64,000 nt of DNA from UBA4732 sp963823075 (GCA_963823075.1 CAWGKE010000023.1:2232001-2296000); one strand, 5' to 3'; positions 47,606-56,973 are shown, counted from the first letter of the stretch. The notes: generated by a model from the sequence alone, not told the origin. Numbers and translations are program-made.

Positions 47606-48674
47606 ATGCGCTACGGCGTTGCGGCGGTCGGCGTCCTCCTGGTCCTCCTGTTCGGCGTGCGCGCGGCCGACGCGCCGCCGAAGGATGAGGAGACGGCCAA
47701 ACTGGACAAGTCGGTCAACGACGCCCTCACCTTCCTGCAAGGACAGCAGCTCGGCGACGGCGGCTGGACGGCCGGCTTCAAAGGCGCGGGCCAGGCCAAC
47801 CCGGCCGTCACCAGCCTGTGCGTCATGGCCTTTCTCTCGGCCGGCAACGTCCCCGGCGAGGGCCGTTACGGCGAAACCGTCGAGAAGGGCATCCGCTGGG
47901 TGCTGCGCGCCAGCAGCCGAACGGCCTCATCGCCACCGGAGGGGCCGGCAACCAGGAAATGTACCTCCACGGCATCAGCACGCTGATGCTGGCCGAGGCC
48001 GCGGGGATGACCGACGGCAAGCTCGGCGACGAGATCCGCAAGAAGCTCGTCAAGGCCGTCGAGATCATCCTGGCGGCCCAGCGGACGGAGAACAACCCGG
48101 CCCGCGGCGGCTGGCGCTACACGGTGGCCCACACCGACAGCGACATGAGCGTCACCGGCTGGCAGGTCATGGCGCTGCGGGCGGCCAAGAACGTCGGCTG
48201 CGACGTGCCGGCCCGGAACATCGACGAGGCCGTCGCCTTCATCAAGCGCTGCCAGGACGGCAACAGCGGCGGCTTCGACTACCAGCCCGGTTCCAACCTG
48301 ACGATCCCCTGCACCGGCACCGGCATCCTGGCCCTGGAGATTTGCGGCAAGGACCAGCACAAGAGCAAGGAGGTGATGCGGGCGGCCAACTTCCTCATCA
48401 AGAACCCGCCGCGCTTCGGGATGCAGTTCGGTTTCTACGGCCTCTACTACTGCTCGCAGGCCATGTTCCAGGTCGGCGACAACTACTGGGACTCCTTCCG
48501 CCCCGCCCTGCACGAAATGCTGTTCCGCGCCAGCGCGACAACGGCTCCTGGGTCGGCGGCGGCGACGGCAGCTACGGCCCCAGCTACTCCACCGCCATGT
48601 GCGTGCTGGCGCTGACCGTGGAGTACCGCTACCTGCCCATCTACCAGCGCGGCGAGGAACCGACGGACAAGTAG
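47606..48674 (+). CDS. Secreted prenyltransferase/squalene-oxidase-repeat protein, frameshifted twice
   Basis: From ATG 47606 there is a signal peptide (VAAVGVLLVLLFGVRAADAP). Then come alpha-toroid repeats with QW-like motifs: FLQGQQLGDGGWTAGF, ARGGWRYTVAHTDSDMSVTG, NSGGFDYQPG, and NGSWVGGGDGSYGPSYSTAM. The gene changes frame near 47912 and near 48535. In both places GCGCCAG stands where GCGCCCAG would restore the frame, so each is a missing C. The restored protein has about 356 residues. The fold is shared with squalene-hopene cyclases and prenyltransferases, but it lacks the DxDD motif, so a binding rather than cyclase role is likely. Confidence 0.8.
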
Positions 48675-48676
48675 GC

Positions 48677-48761
48677 GGCGAGCGGCGCGGCGTCAGCCCG
48701 CCGGTGCGGCGCAGTCGGCGATGAGTGGACGCACCGGCGGGCTGACGCCGCGCCGCTCGCC
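48677..48761. repeat. GGCGAGCGGC-family hairpin, 31-bp perfect arms
   Basis: Arms 48677-48707 and 48731-48761 are perfect inverted repeats beginning GGCGAGCGGCGCGGCGTCAG, with a 23-base loop. It begins three bases after the stop of the QW-repeat gene. The following 288 bases to 49049 hold no gene that I can support. Confidence 0.85.
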
Positions 48762-49049
48762 AAAACCCGATGGAAAAGTGCTATTGTCCTTTCCCCGCCG
48801 GATGGTGTAAAAGATAGGCCGCGCACGGGCGCCGAGACGGATCTCGCGGCGACGACTTGCCGGACGGTACGGACACCTCATTGCTCCCCGGCGTCGGCCC
48901 GCACACGACGACTTGTTCGACCTCCCTTGTGCTTCTCTCCCTCGTTGTGTCAGCGGCTGGCGTAGTGCCGTTCGGATACGGACCACCGTCGGGCCGACGG
49001 TGTGTGTACGCCACGCCTTCCAACCCGCTCCAACCAGCGAGGTCCGTTC

Positions 49050-49487
49050 ATGCTTGTCTTGACCCGTCGCCCCCACGAAACCATCGTCTTTCCCGCGTTC
49101 CAGACCACGGTCCACGTCGTGTCGGCCCAGCCCCATGCGGTGCGGCTCGGCGTCGAGGCGCCGCCGGAGGTGCGCGTGCTGACCGGCGAGGCCGCCGAGC
49201 GCGGCGTGCGGCCGACCGGCGAATCGCCCACCGGCGAACCGCCGAGCCTCGTCCAGCTCGATCAGCTGGTGCAAAAGCGCCTGGACATCGCCCGACTCGG
49301 CCTGACGGAGCTGCGTCGCCGACTCGACTGCGGCCAGGAAGACGACGCGGAAATGATCCGTAAGAAGATCGACGAAGACCTGAACATGCTCCAGCGGCGC
49401 ATCCGCCGCGAGGTCGAGAAGGCGGCGCCGCGGTCGATCCCCGTCCGCCGGGCGGAGGTCTGCGCCGGGCCGCGGCTGCCGCGGTAG
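49050..49487 (+). CDS. CsrA-like protein with helical C-terminal extension
   Basis: A 145-residue protein from ATG 49050. The first 60 residues follow the CsrA pattern: MLVLTRRPHETIVFPAFQTT, then VHVVSAQPHAVRLGVEAPPE and VRVLTGE. A linker (TGESPTGEPP) leads to a helical region of 60 residues (LVQLDQLVQKRLDIARLGLT, EMIRKKIDEDLNMLQRRIRR), probably a coiled coil. Canonical CsrA ends near residue 65, so this is an extended variant. With the short csrA at 34429 the genome has at least two CsrA-like genes. The RNA target is unknown. Confidence 0.75.
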   Translation: MLVLTRRPHETIVFPAFQTTVHVVSAQPHAVRLGVEAPPEVRVLTGEAAERGVRPTGESPTGEPPSLVQLDQLVQKRLDIARLGLTELRRRLDCGQEDDAEMIRKKIDEDLNMLQRRIRREVEKAAPRSIPVRRAEVCAGPRLPR

Positions 49488-49489
49488 GA

Positions 49490-49560
49490 AAGGATGAAGG
49501 ATGAAGGATGAATCAAGACAATTCATCCTTCATCCTTCATCCTTCATCCTTCATCCTTCC
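49490..49560. repeat. Heptamer hairpin element D (empty form)
   Basis: Three AAGGATG units, then GATGAAT, a seven-base loop CAAGACA (49514-49520), then ATTCATC and four further TTCATCC units ending in TTCC. The arms are unequal (about 24 and 40 bases). The loop is the same as in element C. It lies three bases after the stop codon of the CsrA-like gene. The arms are open in several frames, so gene callers may extend the next gene into it. Confidence 0.85.
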
Positions 49561-49671
49561 GGCCGTGGATTTTCCCCCGAACTTTTCCCGACCGCACGCT
49601 ATCATAGTAGAAGTGCCAACCTCCCCCGCCCCGACGATGGGGCGGCCGCGTTCCCCCGACGGAGTCCGCTG

Positions 49672-51069
49672 ATGATGGAAGGAGGCGAACCCGCGCCGCC
49701 CGGCGATTCGTCGCGGCCCGGCGCGTCGCTCCGGCTGACCTGGCCGGAGATGCTGCTGCTGCTCGTCCTGGCCGCGGTGCAGTTCACGCACATCGTGGAC
49801 TTCATGATCGTCATGCCGCTGGGGCCGCTGCTGGAAAAGCCGGTCGCGGAGCACGGCTTCGGTCTCGACCATTCGCAGTTCAGCTACATCGTCGCGGCCT
49901 ACGCCGTCAGCGCGGCCTTGGCCGGGCTGCTGGCCGCCTTCGTCATGGACCGCTTCGACCGCAAGCGGCTCCTCTCCGTCCTCTACACCGGCTTCATCCT
50001 CGGCACCGGCCTTTGCGCCCTGGCGCCCACCTACTCGATGCTCCTGTTGGGGCGCGTCGTGGCCGGGGCGTTCGGCGGCGTCGGGGCGTCGATGACCTAC
50101 GTCATCGTCGGCGACGCCTTCCCCGATTCGCGGCGCGGCCGGGCGATGGGCGTCCTGATGTCGGCGTTCTCCGTCGCCACCATCGTCGGCGTCCCGGTGG
50201 GGCTGCTGGTCGCCGACGTGGTGGGCGCCTGGCAGGCGCCGTTCGCCGCCCTGGCCGGTCTGGGCGCCGTCGTCCTAGTCGTGATGCAGCGGGCGCTGCC
50301 GCCGCTGCCGCGCCCCGCCGGCGCCGTCCCGGAAGGGGCGCTGGCCGTCCTGACGCGCTACTGCACGGTGCTGGTCCGGCCAAGCCACCTCCTCGCCTAC
50401 TCGTTCATGGTCGTGCTGGTCCTGGGGTCGTTCACCGTCGGGGTGTTCATGCCGGACTTCCTCATGAACAACCTCGGCATGGACAACCAGGGCCTGATTT
50501 GCGTTTACATCTGCGGCGGCGCGGCGACGCTGGCGACGCTGGCGTGGATCGGCCGGCTGTCGGATCGGCGGGGCAAACGGCCGGTCTTCCGGGTGCTGGC
50601 CGCGCTGACGATCATCCCCCTGGTGCTGGTGACGAACCTGCCGGCGGGGCTGTCGCTGCCGCTGACCTTGGCGGCGACGACGCTGCTGTTCGTGCTGACC
50701 TCGGGCCGGATGGTGCCGGCGATGGCCCTCATCACGGCGAGCGCCGAGCCGGCCGTGCGCGGCAGCTTCATGAGCGTCAACTCGGCGGTGCAGCAGATGG
50801 CGCTGGGGCTGGCGGCGGTGATCGGCGGCGCCATGATGGGCGAGACGGCGACGAAGGCGCTGACGGGCTACGCGAACGTCGGCTGGTTCTCGGCCGGCAT
50901 GACGTTCGTGACGGTGTTCATGGTCGGCATCCTGCGGTCGGCGCCGCGCGGCGACGTGGCGGTGACAGCCGTGGAGAAGGTCGGCGAGGCGGAAACGATT
51001 CGGGCGGCGGATTCGGGCGAACTCCCGATTCCCGCGACACCGGAGGCAATGCCGGCGCCGGCGGAGTGA
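49672..51069 (+). CDS. MFS transporter
   Basis: A 465-residue, twelve-helix major facilitator protein from ATG 49672. After a cytosolic leader comes TM1 (WPEMLLLLVLAAVQFTHIVD) with the DFMIVMPLGP segment typical of drug-type MFS exporters. The loop 2-3 motif is FVMDRFDRKRLL. TM4-5 has LLLGRVVAGAFGGVGASMTY. The second half repeats the pattern (GRLSDRRGKRPVF). It resembles Bcr/arabinose-efflux-type permeases. Upstream in-frame codons (from 49501) belong to heptamer element D and are not expected to be used. It converges on a small secreted-protein gene. Confidence 0.9.
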   Translation: MMEGGEPAPPGDSSRPGASLRLTWPEMLLLLVLAAVQFTHIVDFMIVMPLGPLLEKPVAEHGFGLDHSQFSYIVAAYAVSAALAGLLAAFVMDRFDRKRLLSVLYTGFILGTGLCALAPTYSMLLLGRVVAGAFGGVGASMTYVIVGDAFPDSRRGRAMGVLMSAFSVATIVGVPVGLLVADVVGAWQAPFAALAGLGAVVLVVMQRALPPLPRPAGAVPEGALAVLTRYCTVLVRPSHLLAYSFMVVLVLGSFTVGVFMPDFLMNNLGMDNQGLICVYICGGAATLATLAWIGRLSDRRGKRPVFRVLAALTIIPLVLVTNLPAGLSLPLTLAATTLLFVLTSGRMVPAMALITASAEPAVRGSFMSVNSAVQQMALGLAAVIGGAMMGETATKALTGYANVGWFSAGMTFVTVFMVGILRSAPRGDVAVTAVEKVGEAETIRAADSGELPIPATPEAMPAPAE

Positions 51070-51083
51070 CAGGAGGCCGCTCT

Positions 51084-51650
51084 CTACCGGACAACTCCGC
51101 TGTAGAACCTACACTTCTCGCGCACGGGCGCTTTGAATAGCGGCCCCATGTCCGGCCCCACCGTGAGGGGAGACAAGGCGTTCAGAAAGCAGAGCGCGTT
51201 CAGCATTTCAAAGTAGAGAGCTTGGCGTGGCAAGCAAATGACTCCGGTACGTGCAGATCGAGCCTCCTCCTCTTCATTCTCTTCATCGTCCTTCGGCAAG
51301 AACATGTTTTCAAGCGTAAGATGGTCCTTGCAGCGACTCACCTCGTCGAAAACCGAGCCGTCTACATTCTCTTCCTCTCTAGGGCGGATATCGGGAACGC
51401 GGCGCATAATACTCCCAGTGAAAACGGCAAACTCCTGGGCCCGTTGCTCACGTGCATTTCTGGAGCTGCCGTAGGGCTGAACGCCGACGACGAAGAGGCC
51501 GCCGTCAATGGGACGCGTTGAGCCCAAGGGAAATGGCCACGCAGGGTCGGCGGGAGCATAATCCTCGCCAGGCACAGCCGGCTCCCCCTGCGCCCGAGCC
51601 GCTCCCGTCCAGACCAGACCCAGAGCCAGCACGATCAACCCGCGTCGCAT
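51084..51650 (-). CDS. Hypothetical secreted protein
   Basis: A 188-residue protein from ATG 51650 with a clear signal peptide (RGLIVLALGLVWTGAARAQG). The mature part is acidic with a run of Glu (KDDEENEEEEARS) and two Cys near CLPRQALYFEMLNALCFLNA. No family is recognised. GC content is lower in its middle than in neighbouring genes. It is divergent from the WD40 gene (134-base shared promoter region) and convergent with the MFS gene (14 bases apart). Confidence 0.55.
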   Translation of the reverse strand: MRRGLIVLALGLVWTGAARAQGEPAVPGEDYAPADPAWPFPLGSTRPIDGGLFVVGVQPYGSSRNAREQRAQEFAVFTGSIMRRVPDIRPREEENVDGSVFDEVSRCKDHLTLENMFLPKDDEENEEEEARSARTGVICLPRQALYFEMLNALCFLNALSPLTVGPDMGPLFKAPVREKCRFYSGVVR

Positions 51651-51784
51651 GGCAACCCCTTTCCGGGAAAGATGGGAACGTTTTCGCCCGAAACCGCGAC
51701 GAAAGGAAAGGCGGGAATACCATGCGCCCGTCCCGTCTCGCAAGATCAAGATTAGCCGGAGGCCCGAAGGGAGAATCCTGGCTC

Positions 51785-53235
51785 ATGTCGCCGCGCACCC
51801 TCGCCGCCCTCGGATTCGTGACGCTCCTCTCCCTATCCACGGCTGCCGCCGAGCCGGCCGACCCCGCGCCGCTGCTCCGCATCGGCGGCGGCGACAAGAC
51901 CACCGGCGCCTGCCGCATCGCGTACGCGCCGGACGGCAAGACCATCGCCTGCGCCGGTTCCGGCCCCGTCCGCCTCTACGACGCCGCTTCCGGCAAGCTC
52001 CTTCGCAGCCTCAAGGTCGATGCGCGTTGCCTGGCGTTCGCCCCGGACGGCAAGACGCTGGCCGCCGGCGAGGGGCCGTCCGTTCACGTCTTCAACGTGG
52101 CGACCGGCGAAGAAGCCCTTCAATTCAAGGCTCACCCCAACGGCGTTCTCGCCGTGGTGTTTTCGCCGGACGGCAAGATCCTGGCCACGGCCGGCGACGA
52201 CGATCACGTCGTCCTGTGGGACGCCGCCGGCAAGGAGCGCAGCCGGCTCGAACTGCACGAGACCAGCGCGTCGGTCCTGGCGTTCTCGCCCAACGGCCAG
52301 TATCTCACGGCCGGCGGCGACGCCGGCGCGCTGACCGTCTGGCGCATGGAAGACGACTTTCAGGACGAACGGCGCCGGCTGGTCGGCCGGGACGGCCGCG
52401 TCGGTTGCACGGCGTTCCTCCCGGACGGCAACGCCTTCCTCTGGACGCAGGGCCGCACCATCCGCGTCAGCGAAGTGGAAACCTGGGTCGAGATCGCCCG
52501 CTACGACGGCGGCGACATGGACGCGGCCTGCTGCGCCCTGTCGCCGGACGGTAAGACGCTGGCAACCGGCGGCGGCCATTCCGTTCACTTTTGGGACCTG
52601 GAAACGGGCGAAGAACTGCTGGCGTTCCACGACGACAAGGCGGAGGCGGTCGCCGTCGCCTTCGCCCCGGACGGCAAGACGCTGGCCTCGGCGGCGGCCG
52701 ACGGGACGGTGCTGGTGTGGGACCTCAAGGGGCTGGCGCGGGGCCGACTGGAGGCGCTGTGGCATGAACTGGGCGGCAGCAACGCCGCCGACGCGATCCA
52801 CGCCGTCCGGGTGATGAAGGCCGCCCCGGCGGAAAGCGTCGCCTTCCTCCGCGAGCGGCTGCGGCCGCCGCCGCCGCCCGATCCGCGCATCCCCAAGCTC
52901 ATCGCCGACCTCGACGACGACGACTTCAACGTGCGCCAGAAGGCGACGGCGGAGCTGGCGAAGCTGGGCAAGGCCGTCGAAGCGGACCTCAAAAAGGCCC
53001 ACGACGACCGGCCTTCGCCCGAGGGCGCTGGCGGTTAGAAGTTCTGCTGGGGCGGCTGACGGACGCCTTCTCGGAGGAAACGGCCCGCGTGCGGGCGGCG
53101 TCCGTGCTGGAGACGATCGGCACGGACGACGCCCGGCAGGTGCTGGCCGACCTGGCGAAGGGGCCGCCGGATTCGCGCCTGACGAAGGAGGCGAAGGCGG
53201 CGCTGCAGCGGATGAACGTGCGACCGGAGCGGTAG
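51785..53235 (+). CDS. Secreted WD40-repeat protein with HEAT-like end, frameshifted
   Basis: From ATG 51785 a signal peptide (LAALGFVTLLSLSTAAAEPA) is followed by about seven WD40 repeats with the blade motif FAPDGKTLAA / VHVFNVATGE / FSPDGKILATAGDDDHVVLW. After the propeller, residues about 380-430 hold a HEAT-like unit (DLDDDDFNVRQKATAELAKL). The frame stops at 53038, but codons continue in another frame from about 53025: WRLEVLLGRLTDAFSEETAR, AASVLETIGTDDARQVLADL, stop at 53235. This end is common to planctomycete WD40-HEAT proteins, so a one-base error is likely. It may scaffold other proteins in the envelope. Confidence 0.8.
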
Positions 53236-53378
53236 GGCTTGATCGGGCCGAGCGGCCGGACACGAAGGGCCGCCGGCCGGTGCATGGCGGTCGGCGGCGA
53301 CGTTGATCGACGAATGGCGGCGGTGACGGCATAGGCGACGCCGCTCATCCATGATCCGGTTGGGTGCGTCCATTTCTC

Positions 53379-53426
53379 GTTTAGCCGCGGTTCGCAGAAC
53401 CGCGGTTCTGCGAACCGCGGCTAAAC
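53379..53426. repeat. Perfect 48-bp palindrome
   Basis: A fully self-complementary 48-base sequence beginning GTTTAGCCGCGGTTCGCAG, with an inner copy of CCGCGG at its centre. It lies in the 332-base gap between the WD40 gene and the dual kinase gene. The rest of that gap shows no gene; the last 100 bases before 53568 should hold the kinase promoter. Confidence 0.85.
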
Positions 53427-53567
53427 GGGCGGCGACAACCGGACCATACATCAGAACGGCAGGCTGCTGACCTTGTAAGCCCTCACGGGGCGGTCTACAC
53501 TCCTCCTATCACCCACCGCGATCCAGGGGCCGTTTCCCGGCGCGCCCCTGGAGAAGGAGGACGCGCG

Positions 53568-55455
53568 ATGAGCGAACCCCCCGCCACCGGCGAATGGCCG
53601 GCGCCCGCGGGGGCCGCGCCGGCGGAGCAGCTGACGGTCCCCGGTTACGAGATCCTGGAAGAACTCGGCCGGGGCGGGATGGGCGTCGTCTACAAGGCCC
53701 GGCAGGTGGGTTTGAATCGATTGGTCGCGCTCAAATTGATCCGCGACGGCGCCCTGGCCGGCCCGCGGGAACGGGCACGCTTCCGCATCGAGGCGGAGGC
53801 GGCGGCGCGCGTGCGGCACCCCAATGTTGTGCAAATCTACGAAGTCGGCGAGCACCAGGGCCGGCCCTACTTCGCCATGGAACTCGCCGACGGCGGCAGC
53901 CTCGACAAGCATCTTGCCGGCCGGCCGCAGCCCGCCCCCCAGACGGCCGGGCTGGTCCGCACGCTGGCGCTCGCCGCCCACCACGCCCACGCGCAGAAGG
54001 TCGTCCACCGCGACCTGAAGCCGGCCAACGTCCTGCTTCAGAGGTCGGCGATTCAAGAGGAGAAGTCAGACGAGAGCGGCGACCGGCCCGAGACTCCCGA
54101 CCTCTATCCTCCGACCTCTGACTTCTGTCTCAAGATCGCCGACTTCGGCCTCGCCAAGCGCCTCGACAGCGAGAGCACGGCCTTGACGCAGGACGGGGCC
54201 GTCCTGGGCACGGCCAGCTACATGGCCCCCGAGCAGGCGGCCGGCCGAGGGAAGGAGATCGGCCCAGCCACGGACGTGTACGCGCTGGGGGCGATCCTCT
54301 ACGAACTGCTCACCGGCCGGCCGCCGTTCGAGGCCGACAGCTGGAACCGGATGGTCGAGCAGATACTTCACGACGAGCCGGCGCCGCCGAGGCGGCTGCG
54401 CTCCGACGCGCCGCGCGATCTGGAGACAATCTGTCTGAAATGCCTGGAAAAGGAGCCGGGCCGGCGCTACGCCGCCGCCGAGGAGTTGGCCGACGACCTG
54501 GGCCGGTTCCTCGAAGGCGAACCCGTGGCCGCCGTGCCCCTGGGCGAGGGAGAACGGTTGGCGCGCCTGGCCGAGCGGGACGGCTACCAGATCATCGGCG
54601 CGATCGGCAGCGGTCCCCGCAGCACCCTCTACCGCGCCCTGTGCGGCCCGCTCAAGCAGGCTGTGGCCCTAAAAGTCTTCGCGGCGGGGGTCTGCACGCG
54701 AGAAGCCTGGGAGGCCCGGCTCCGGCGCCGCCGACCTGTGGGCCGCGCTCGCCCACCCGCACATCGTGCCGGTCCAGCAGGCCGGCTGGTGGGACGGCGC
54801 CCCGTACCTGGCCATGGAGTACGTCCCAAACGGCAGCCTGGCCGCCAAACTTGCCGGCCAACCCCACCCCATCCCGCAGGCGCTCCGCCTGGTCGAGCAG
54901 TTGGCGGAGGTCGTCGGCTTCCTCCACCGGCAAGGGGCCGTCCACGGAAATCTCAAGCCGAGCAACGTCCTGCTCGCGGCGGACGGAATCCCGCGGGTCG
55001 TCGATCTCCTCCCGGCCGGCGGCCTGTTCCAGGGGCCGCCGCCCGCGGACGACGCCGACCCCGCCGGCCTTGGCTATCTGGCCCCCGAGTTGGTCCGCGA
55101 CCCGAGCGCGGAGCTTCGCCCTCACACGGACGTCTACGGCCTGGGGCTGATCCTGTACGAGCTGCTGACCGGCCGGCCGCCGTTCGCGGGCGCCGCCGCG
55201 CGGGAAACGCTGGAGCAGGTGCGCTCGCGCGACCCGGCCCCGCCCTCCCGCCTCAACCCCGCAGTGACGCCGCAGCTGGAGGCGTGCTGCCTGCGATGCC
55301 TGCGGAAAAACCCGTGGCAGCGCTACCACCGCGCCTACGACCTGTCCCGGCGACTGCGGTACTTCCAGGACAACCCGGAGGGCCGGCCTGTACCGGGCGA
55401 GCGGCGGTCCCAGCGCCATCCGCCGGGCCGGGAGGACGGCCCTCAGGGCGCCTGA
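53568..55455 (+). CDS. Dual Ser/Thr kinase with C-terminal pseudokinase, frameshifted
   Basis: Domain 1 (residues about 25-290) is a complete kinase: GRGGMGVVYKAR, VALKLI, VVHRDLKPANVLL, KIADFGLAK, GTASYMAPEQ and DVYALGAILYELLTGRPPF. An extra 30-residue insert between NVLL and KIADFG comes from a heptamer-type repeat (54039-54135). The frame breaks near 54722 and continues in another frame with a second kinase fold: HIVPVQQAGW, YLAMEYVPNGSLAAKL, VHGNLKPSNVLL, GYLAPELV and GLILYELLTGRPPF. There HRD has become HGN and DFG has become DLL, so domain 2 is a pseudokinase. The stop overlaps the next start as TGATG. Confidence 0.85.
54039..54135. repeat. Heptamer-type element F inside the kinase gene
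   Basis: The left part contains AGGTCGG, CGATTCA, AGAGGAG, AAGTCAG in 7-base register. The right part, read on the other strand, contains AAGTCAG, AGGTCGG, AGGATAG, AGGTCGG, also in 7-base register. The arms are therefore inverted heptamer arrays as in the other elements, but more diverged. The insertion is in frame and adds about 30 residues just before the DFG strand. Confidence 0.6.
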
Positions 55456-55946
55456 TGGGAAAGCATCGAGGGAGGAAGGATCCGCACGGTCGAATCCGTG
55501 GTCCGAATAGTGCGAGGTTAGCCGTGGACTATCCGCCTTTCGCTGATGCGATCGCTCGATTTCGATCGTTCCTGGACGACCAAGGGCGCCGCGGTCCTAT
55601 TCGGTGGGTGTTCCCGGACGACGTTCTGCTGGTGGGCGGTCGATGGATCATCCGCCCTCGGCCGCAGGCCCAGGTCGTCGAAGAAGTAGCCGCCGTCTAT
55701 CAGAGGGCTGCTGCCGGCCGCCTGGGGGTGAAATTCGGCGTCCTCTGCCGCGATGGAGAAGTGCTTTGGTGCTACGTCTACTACCCCGTGGACCGGATCG
55801 AGGCGGAGTGTGGCTTGATGCCCGACGGCTTGAAATTGAGCGTTGCAGACAACCCCTATCAAGGTCGGGTAATGACGGATGAGGGCGAGTGGAAAAGCCT
55901 GCTGGCCCACGAACAGGTGGAGTTCAAGCGGTGGTTGTTCATGTAG
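55455..55946 (+). CDS. Hypothetical protein coupled to the kinase
   Basis: A 163-residue protein whose ATG overlaps the kinase stop (TGATG at 55453-55457). It has mixed alpha/beta text with aromatic strands (PIRWVFPDDVLLVGGRWIIR, KFGVLCRDGEVLWCYVYYPV) and no signal peptide. I do not recognise the family. Because the kinase is frameshifted, this gene can be mistaken for the kinase C-terminus: the first kinase frame and this gene share the same phase. Tight coupling suggests a role with the kinase. Confidence 0.6.
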   Translation: MGKHRGRKDPHGRIRGPNSARLAVDYPPFADAIARFRSFLDDQGRRGPIRWVFPDDVLLVGGRWIIRPRPQAQVVEEVAAVYQRAAAGRLGVKFGVLCRDGEVLWCYVYYPVDRIEAECGLMPDGLKLSVADNPYQGRVMTDEGEWKSLLAHEQVEFKRWLFM

Positions 55947-56063
55947 CGCCGAAGCCGTCGCCGCGCCTGACGTCGGTGGGCTTGACGGCTTTGCTGGGTT
56001 CAACGTGTGGCCGCTCTACGGGTTCGGTGGCGCCCAAGGAGGAGGCCGCAACGGCCGTCGCTC

Positions 56064-56268
56064 CTATTTGCGAGCCGGTTCGCGCGTCGGCCCCCGATAT
56101 TCGTACAGCCCATCCTTCGGGTCGTCGCTCACCACCCACGGCGTCTTGCCGTCGCCGCGCAGGTACATCTTGTGCTGCTCCTCCAGCGTCAGCGGGTGCG
56201 CGCCACCCGGCCGAACACCGACAGCTGGTTGCCGCTCTCGTCCACCGCCCGGTTGCGGTCCACGCCTC
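56064..56268 (-). pseudogene. Duplicate 3' end of the multiheme cytochrome gene
   Basis: On the minus strand DRNRAVDESGNQLSVFGR, then AHPLTLEEQHKMYLRGDGKT and PWVVSDD repeat the C-terminus of the cytochrome gene that ends at 56974. It closes with YEYRGPTREPARK and a stop at 56064. Identity is about 90 percent over 200 bases, with one base missing near 56203. No upstream part of a cytochrome gene is present. Between this copy and the intact gene lie the XRE and BrnT-like genes. Confidence 0.75.
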
Positions 56269-56282
56269 GGCGACTCGATCCG

Positions 56283-56618
56283 TCATGCCGGCGAGATACC
56301 AATGTCCAGCTTCCGCCCGAGGGCCTCCGCCCATTTGTGCAGCGTCGCGAGCGTCGGGTTCAGCATCTTGCCCGTTTCCAATCGCGATAGGGCCGGCGCG
56401 TCGATGCCCATCCGCTCGGCGACCTCGGCAAGCGTCAGCCCTTGGTTTTCCCGCAGGACCTTGAACCGGGCCGCCAGGTTCAAAATCGCCTCGAAGCCCT
56501 GGCGATTGATTGCCCCGGCCGGCGGACGGCGAACCGGGTTCGCCGCGTGCCGACGGCGCACGGCTTCTTCCTCGGCCCGCTGCTCCGCGGTGCGCTGCGG
56601 CTTGGTCGTTGGCTTCAT
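56283..56618 (-). CDS. XRE-family HTH antitoxin-like regulator
   Basis: A 111-residue protein from ATG 56618 (the frame is open to 56645). The first 55 residues are charged and flexible (AEQRAEEEAVRRRHAANPVR). The C-terminal part is a Cro/C1 helix-turn-helix: FKVLRENQGLTLAEVAERMG, then IDAPALSRLETGKMLNPTLA and LHKWAEALGRKL. It follows the BrnT-like gene directly (four bases between them) and probably neutralises that toxin and represses the pair. In classical BrnTA the antitoxin is BrnA (RHH); an XRE partner is a known variation. Confidence 0.8.
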   Translation of the reverse strand: MKPTTKPQRTAEQRAEEEAVRRRHAANPVRRPPAGAINRQGFEAILNLAARFKVLRENQGLTLAEVAERMGIDAPALSRLETGKMLNPTLATLHKWAEALGRKLDIGISPA

Positions 56619-56622
56619 GGTT

Positions 56623-56904
56623 TCACCCCGCGGGTTCGGGGACATCGTAGGCGGTGATCGGACGGATGATGAACGGATCGGTCAGGTTCAGTATCTCGAA
56701 CACCACTGCGATGAACCGGCCCGTGTTCGTAACGCCGAAGGCGATCGGACGTTCGGAGGAGTCGCTCACGTCGAAGGTCGTGCTTTCGTCGAAGAGCGCC
56801 GACTCGACTTCTTCCGGCGTCAGGTCATGTTCCGCGATATGGGCCGTATTGCCGCCCTCGTCCTGCGGTTCGTCCCAATCGATCAAGGCGTCCTGTAAGT
56901 CCAT
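56623..56904 (-). CDS. BrnT-like toxin
   Basis: A 93-residue protein resembling BrnT RelE-fold toxins: IDWDEPQDEGGNTAHIAEHD, then LTPEEVESALFDESTTF, RPIAFGVTNTGRFIAVVFEI and IIRPITAYDVPE. The WDE-K/D-N-A-H pattern at the start and the final IRPITAY strand are typical. BrnT toxins are ribonucleases that block translation. The first Lys of the usual WDExK is replaced here, so activity is uncertain. It is upstream of its probable XRE antitoxin. Confidence 0.75.
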   Translation of the reverse strand: MDLQDALIDWDEPQDEGGNTAHIAEHDLTPEEVESALFDESTTFDVSDSSERPIAFGVTNTGRFIAVVFEILNLTDPFIIRPITAYDVPEPAG

Positions 56905-56973
56905 GCCTTGTCCGCCGCCGCCTTGTAGTATAGCACAATTGTATTCTGACGCAAGGGGAAGGGCGGCGGACCC

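Noticed and set aside
47900..48545. Programmed ribosomal frameshifting in the QW-repeat gene
   Set aside because: There is no slippery heptamer with downstream structure at the junctions. Both breaks have the same missing C context, and many unrelated genes in the window show the same kind of break.
49501..49671. An N-terminal extension of the MFS transporter
   Set aside because: The extra codons are the right arm of heptamer element D and low-complexity spacer. The ATG at 49672 directly precedes the leader and TM1.
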